DNA of 9,562 nucleotides. It comes from an uncultured Collinsella sp. GTDB lineage: Bacteria > Actinomycetota > Coriobacteriia > Coriobacteriales > Coriobacteriaceae. The DNA lies in contig URBA01000037.1 in NCBI GenBank assembly GCA_900545905.1, positions 1 to 9,562 on the forward strand, written 5' to 3'. The position numbers and the translations under genes are program-made. Under the pieces are notes generated by a model, which saw nothing but the letters and a program-made list of their open reading frames with translations, was not told the origin of the DNA and ran no database searches. This document shows, one piece after another, positions 7,084-9,562 of this stretch. Every line of letters starts with the position of its first letter. Within the stretch, counting starts at the first letter, position 1.

Positions 7084-7125
7084 GGGCAAACACCTTTCTT
7101 TTGTATCGCGTCATAGGTAGTGGAC

Positions 7126-7131
7126 ATTATA
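7126..7131 (-). promoter_or_regulatory. Candidate -10 element of the hisS promoter
   Basis: A consensus TATAAT lies 42 bp before the hisS ATG, giving a leader of about 36 nt. No good -35 is visible at 16-18 bp, because that position runs into the T-tract and stem of the preceding gene's terminator. No T-box leader fits in this short leader. Confidence 0.5.
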
Positions 7132-7134
7132 CGG

Positions 7135-7208
7135 CACAAACACAAACAGCGGCGGCGCGTCTGACCGAACGAGGGTATGGGGACTCGTTCGGCCAGACGC
7201 GCCGCCGC
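7135..7208 (-). terminator. Very strong intrinsic terminator of the MFS gene
   Basis: On the minus strand a 15-bp perfect stem (7208-7194 with 7163-7149, GCGGCGGCGCGTCTG and its complement) continues, after one mismatch, into a 9-bp perfect stem (CCGAACGAG/CTCGTTCGG) with a ten-base loop. The T-rich TGTTTGTGTTTGTG follows. It begins 37 nt after the MFS stop. Confidence 0.88.
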
Positions 7209-7245
7209 GGACGAAGCGGACAAGCGGCGATGCGCTTTGGCCTAC

Positions 7246-8550
7246 CTACTCCCCCGCCACGCTCGCGCGCAGCTTGGCGGCGATGGGCTCGGATGCCAGC
7301 AGGAACACGAGCATGACCACGGAGCACGCCAGGCACACAATCCAGGTGCTTGCAAAGGAGCCCGTGGCGTCGAACAGCACGCCCGAGACGATGGCGCCCA
7401 CGGTGCCGCCGACCATCTCGAGCGAGGTGATGGTACCCGTGACCTTGCCGAGGTCGGCCATGCCAAACTGCTTGGACGCGGCGATGGTAGGCGTGATGGT
7501 GCCCATGCACGTTCCGATACCAAAGCTCACAGCGGCGACAATAGGACCGAGGTCCGTCGTCGGGAAGCACAGCGCCACGCAGGCGATAATGCACGCAACG
7601 GAGCCAAGGATATTGCCAAAACGCAGGCCAAAGCGGTCATAGATCGCACCGAGCGAAATCTTGGCGATAACGACGGTGACCATATAGACCGAAAGCACAG
7701 TGCCCGCCCACATGGGATCATGACCGCCCGTGACGATCTTGGCGCCGTTGACGGTAACGCTCGTCATGTTGGTGACCTGGTTGGGCAAGATGGCGCCATT
7801 GACCAAGCCCATAAAGAGGAAGGCGACGACAAGCAGCCAAAACGCCGGGCTCTTCTTGATACGAGACCAGCCGACGCTAACCTCGGGGGCCGTATGCTCG
7901 TCCTTATCGCCCGCGGTGGAAACAGACGGATCGCCCGGGTTCTCGCCGAGCGGCTTCAGGCCAATCTCGGAAGGTTTGGTGCGGAAGGAGTAGGCCGTGA
8001 TGGGCAGTGCCGCCACAATGCAGACGGCAGCGAGTACCAGGAACGCAGAGCGCCAGCCAACACTCACGATAAGCGAGCTCACGATGGGAGACAGAATAGC
8101 GCCGCCAAAGCCCGAGCCCGAAAGTGCGATGGAGATGGCAAGGCCTCGCTTGGCCGTAAACCAGTTGGCGGTCACCAGGCTGATGAGCAGGCGGGTCGAG
8201 GCGACGGCAAAGCAGCCCGAGACGGCAAAGAGCACATAGACCTGCCAAAGCTCACCCACAAAGCTCATGCCCGCGAGCACCGTCGAGGTGGCGATAACGG
8301 TAAGCGAGCCCAATACGCGGCCACTCACCTTATCGGCAACATGGCCGATAACGAGCGAACCCACGACACTCACCACGGTGGAGATGGCATTGGAGATGTT
8401 GTACTGCGCAAGGGAAATGCCCAGGTCGCTGACGATCAGCGGCTGGAACAGGCTCATGCAGTTGACGAAAATCGTGTAGCACGTGGCCATGATCACGAAG
8501 CCGGAGGTCACAACGAGCCAGCCGGGGAAGAACTTACGCTGCTGGGACAT
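7246..8550 (-). CDS. MFS transporter, OFA/monocarboxylate-like
   Basis: This 434-residue inner-membrane secondary transporter has two sets of about six hydrophobic helices, split by a hydrophilic, charged loop at about 190-235. Motif A-like loops are seen in both halves (GHVADKVSGR, 69-78; GAIYDRFGLR, 301-310). The N-terminal FFPGWLVV and the helix 4-5 stretch NWFTAKRGLAISIALSGSGFGG are typical of the oxalate/formate antiporter and monocarboxylate-type MFS branch, which suggests a small organic anion or amino-acid derivative as substrate. The ATG has AAGGAG at 4 nt. It follows the amidohydrolase gene by 123 bp on the same strand and likely moves that enzyme's substrate or product. Family is firm; substrate is not readable. 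Confidence 0.9.
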   Translation of the reverse strand: MSQQRKFFPGWLVVTSGFVIMATCYTIFVNCMSLFQPLIVSDLGISLAQYNISNAISTVVSVVGSLVIGHVADKVSGRVLGSLTVIATSTVLAGMSFVGELWQVYVLFAVSGCFAVASTRLLISLVTANWFTAKRGLAISIALSGSGFGGAILSPIVSSLIVSVGWRSAFLVLAAVCIVAALPITAYSFRTKPSEIGLKPLGENPGDPSVSTAGDKDEHTAPEVSVGWSRIKKSPAFWLLVVAFLFMGLVNGAILPNQVTNMTSVTVNGAKIVTGGHDPMWAGTVLSVYMVTVVIAKISLGAIYDRFGLRFGNILGSVACIIACVALCFPTTDLGPIVAAVSFGIGTCMGTITPTIAASKQFGMADLGKVTGTITSLEMVGGTVGAIVSGVLFDATGSFASTWIVCLACSVVMLVFLLASEPIAAKLRASVAGE

Positions 8551-8577
8551 ACTGCTCCTTATTTAACAAACGAATAG

Positions 8578-8671
8578 CCGGCGCCGGGCGCCGGTAGTGC
8601 CCAAGATTGCCTTGAAAGACAAGGGCATAGGCCTTACGGCCATGCCCGCAGGCTTGAAAGGCAAGGTTGGG
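8578..8671 (-). other. Structured spacer between the amidohydrolase and MFS genes
   Basis: Two hairpins fill the gap. The first has a broken outer stem (CCCAA 8600-8604 with TTGGG 8667-8671; TTGCCTT 8607-8613 with AAGGCAA 8658-8664) and a compact inner stem (GGGCAT-A-GGCC, TTAC loop, GGCC-ATGCCC; 8623-8647). The second is a 7-bp GC hairpin (8578-8594, CCGGCGC with loop CGG) just before the MFS ribosome site. Neither has a proper T-tract. They could slow decay, partly terminate, or set the ratio of the two products; the role is unknown. Confidence 0.55.
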
Positions 8672-8673
8672 TG

Positions 8674-9562
8674 CTACCGGTGGTCGGCGATATAGCCCAA
8701 AGCGACGGCGGTATAGGCCGCGGCGCCGAGAGGAAGCTCGGCATCGTTAAAACGTGCCTTGGGATGGTGCTGGGCAAAGTGTTCGTCCGTGTCGGTTACG
8801 GCCGCGCCCACGGTAAAGTACGCACTCGGAATCTCGCTCGAGATAAGCGCAAAGTCCTCACTCGCCATGGCATGGAAAAGCGGCAAGAAAGCCACCTTGG
8901 GCAGCACTGCGCCCACGTAGCCAAGCGAGGCCTGGGTCATATCGCTGTCGAGCACGAGCGGCGGAACGTCCGAAAGCGTCTCGATGGTTGCCGGCGTACG
9001 ATATGTTGCGGCAACGCCGTTAACGACCTCCGCGATGCGGGTCTTTAGGTGCTCCATGAGCTCAACATCAAAGCCGCGCAGCGTTCCCTCAAGCACGCAG
9101 GTGTCGGGGATGACGTTGGCCGCCAAGCCGCCAGCGAACTTACCAACGGTAAGTGCGACTTCCTTGGCCGCTGGCACCTCGCGGGAGATAAGCTCCTGGA
9201 GCGCCAGGTGCACATGGACGCCGGCCGTGATGGGGTCGATGCAGATCTCGGGGCTCGAGCCATGGCCGCCCTTGCCCTGCAGCGTGATGCGGAAACCGTA
9301 CACGCCCGAAAGCGCCGGGCTCCCATAGAGCACCAGGCCGAGCGGCGATTGGCTGTTGACGTGCATGGCAAAGGCAGCCTGGGGGCACGGGTTCTGCAGC
9401 AGGCCATCGGCGATGGCAGCGCGGGCTCCCTCAAAGGTCTCCTCACCCGGCTGGAACAGCAGTTTGACGGTGGCATTGGCGTCGACAAGCTCGGCCTCGC
9501 GGGCCTTGAGCAAACGGGCCGCGCCGAGCAGCGCCGTCGCATGCATATCGTGGCCACAAGCG
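8674..9562 (-). CDS. M20D-family amidohydrolase (hippurate/N-acyl-amino-acid hydrolase type), 5' end outside the window
   Basis: This metal-dependent hydrolase cleaves an amide bond of an N-acyl amino acid or related compound. The reading frame is open to the right edge, so the N-terminus (about 100 residues by family size) is missing. Metal-site blocks of M20D enzymes are visible: ACGHDMH at the edge (Cys codon 9558-9556, His codon 9552-9550), LLFQPGEE with the catalytic/metal glutamates, FAMHV with a metal histidine, and QHHPKARFND near the C-terminus supplying the last histidine. GKGGHGSSPE and MASEDFA are also typical of the family, with the lid/dimerisation domain between. The stop at 8674 is followed by the MFS gene, suggesting a hydrolase-transporter pair. 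It could be hippurate, aminobenzoyl-glutamate or acyl-amino-acid hydrolase; the exact substrate is not determinable. Confidence 0.92.
   Translation of the reverse strand, partial: ACGHDMHATALLGAARLLKAREAELVDANATVKLLFQPGEETFEGARAAIADGLLQNPCPQAAFAMHVNSQSPLGLVLYGSPALSGVYGFRITLQGKGGHGSSPEICIDPITAGVHVHLALQELISREVPAAKEVALTVGKFAGGLAANVIPDTCVLEGTLRGFDVELMEHLKTRIAEVVNGVAATYRTPATIETLSDVPPLVLDSDMTQASLGYVGAVLPKVAFLPLFHAMASEDFALISSEIPSAYFTVGAAVTDTDEHFAQHHPKARFNDAELPLGAAAYTAVALGYIADHR

Noticed and set aside
5644..7116. 490-codon open frame on the plus strand opposite hisS
   Set aside because: It is antisense to a certain hisS, runs through the hisS terminator and has no recognisable motif.
7084..7148. T-box or other tRNA-sensing leader before hisS
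   Set aside because: The leader is about 36 nt from the likely transcript start and has no room for the specifier and antiterminator structures.
7177..8577. 466-codon open frame on the plus strand opposite the MFS gene
   Set aside because: It is strongly hydrophilic with repeated His, Arg, Asp and Gly, as expected from the complement of membrane-helix codons; it is not a real protein.

Overview
The window looks like chromosomal DNA of a high-GC, anaerobic, fermentative actinobacterium. Codon use, gene style and the LarA/PEPC/HisRS sequences suggest Coriobacteriia, perhaps a Collinsella relative. This is inference from sequence character, since no search was run. All six chromosomal genes lie on the minus strand; the only plus-strand element is the tail of an insertion sequence at the left edge.

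In transcription order (right to left) the layout is as follows. A 5'-truncated M20D amidohydrolase runs to 8674, followed by a 12-TM MFS transporter (8550-7246) that ends in a very strong terminator hairpin. hisS (7083-5770) has its own TATAAT -10 and its own terminator. ppc (5524-2699) also has its own TATAAT -10, with an inverted repeat across its -35 region. A gene-free stretch of about 500 bp follows, holding a 119-nt near-palindrome and a terminator-like hairpin. Next is a lactate unit: larA (2197-920), a nickel-pincer lactate racemase beginning at a TTG, and 49 bp later a MIP/aquaporin-family channel resembling the lactate channel LarD/GlpF1 (870-139). The terminal inverted repeat of an IS3-family (IS150-like) element sits 84 bp beyond the channel gene.

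Functionally, the larA-channel pair would interconvert D- and L-lactate and move lactic acid across the membrane. PEP carboxylase makes oxaloacetate from PEP and supplies the reductive branch of fermentation. hisS is housekeeping. The amidohydrolase and MFS genes look like a hydrolase-transporter pair for an N-acyl amino acid or similar amide, but the substrate cannot be read from sequence. The genes that build the LarA cofactor (larB, larC, larE) are not in the window.

No wholly new system is evident. The most unusual items are the altered second NPA motif (NQA) of the lactate-type channel, the long extragenic palindrome after ppc, the IS boundary beside the lar unit, and the inverted repeat at the ppc promoter.
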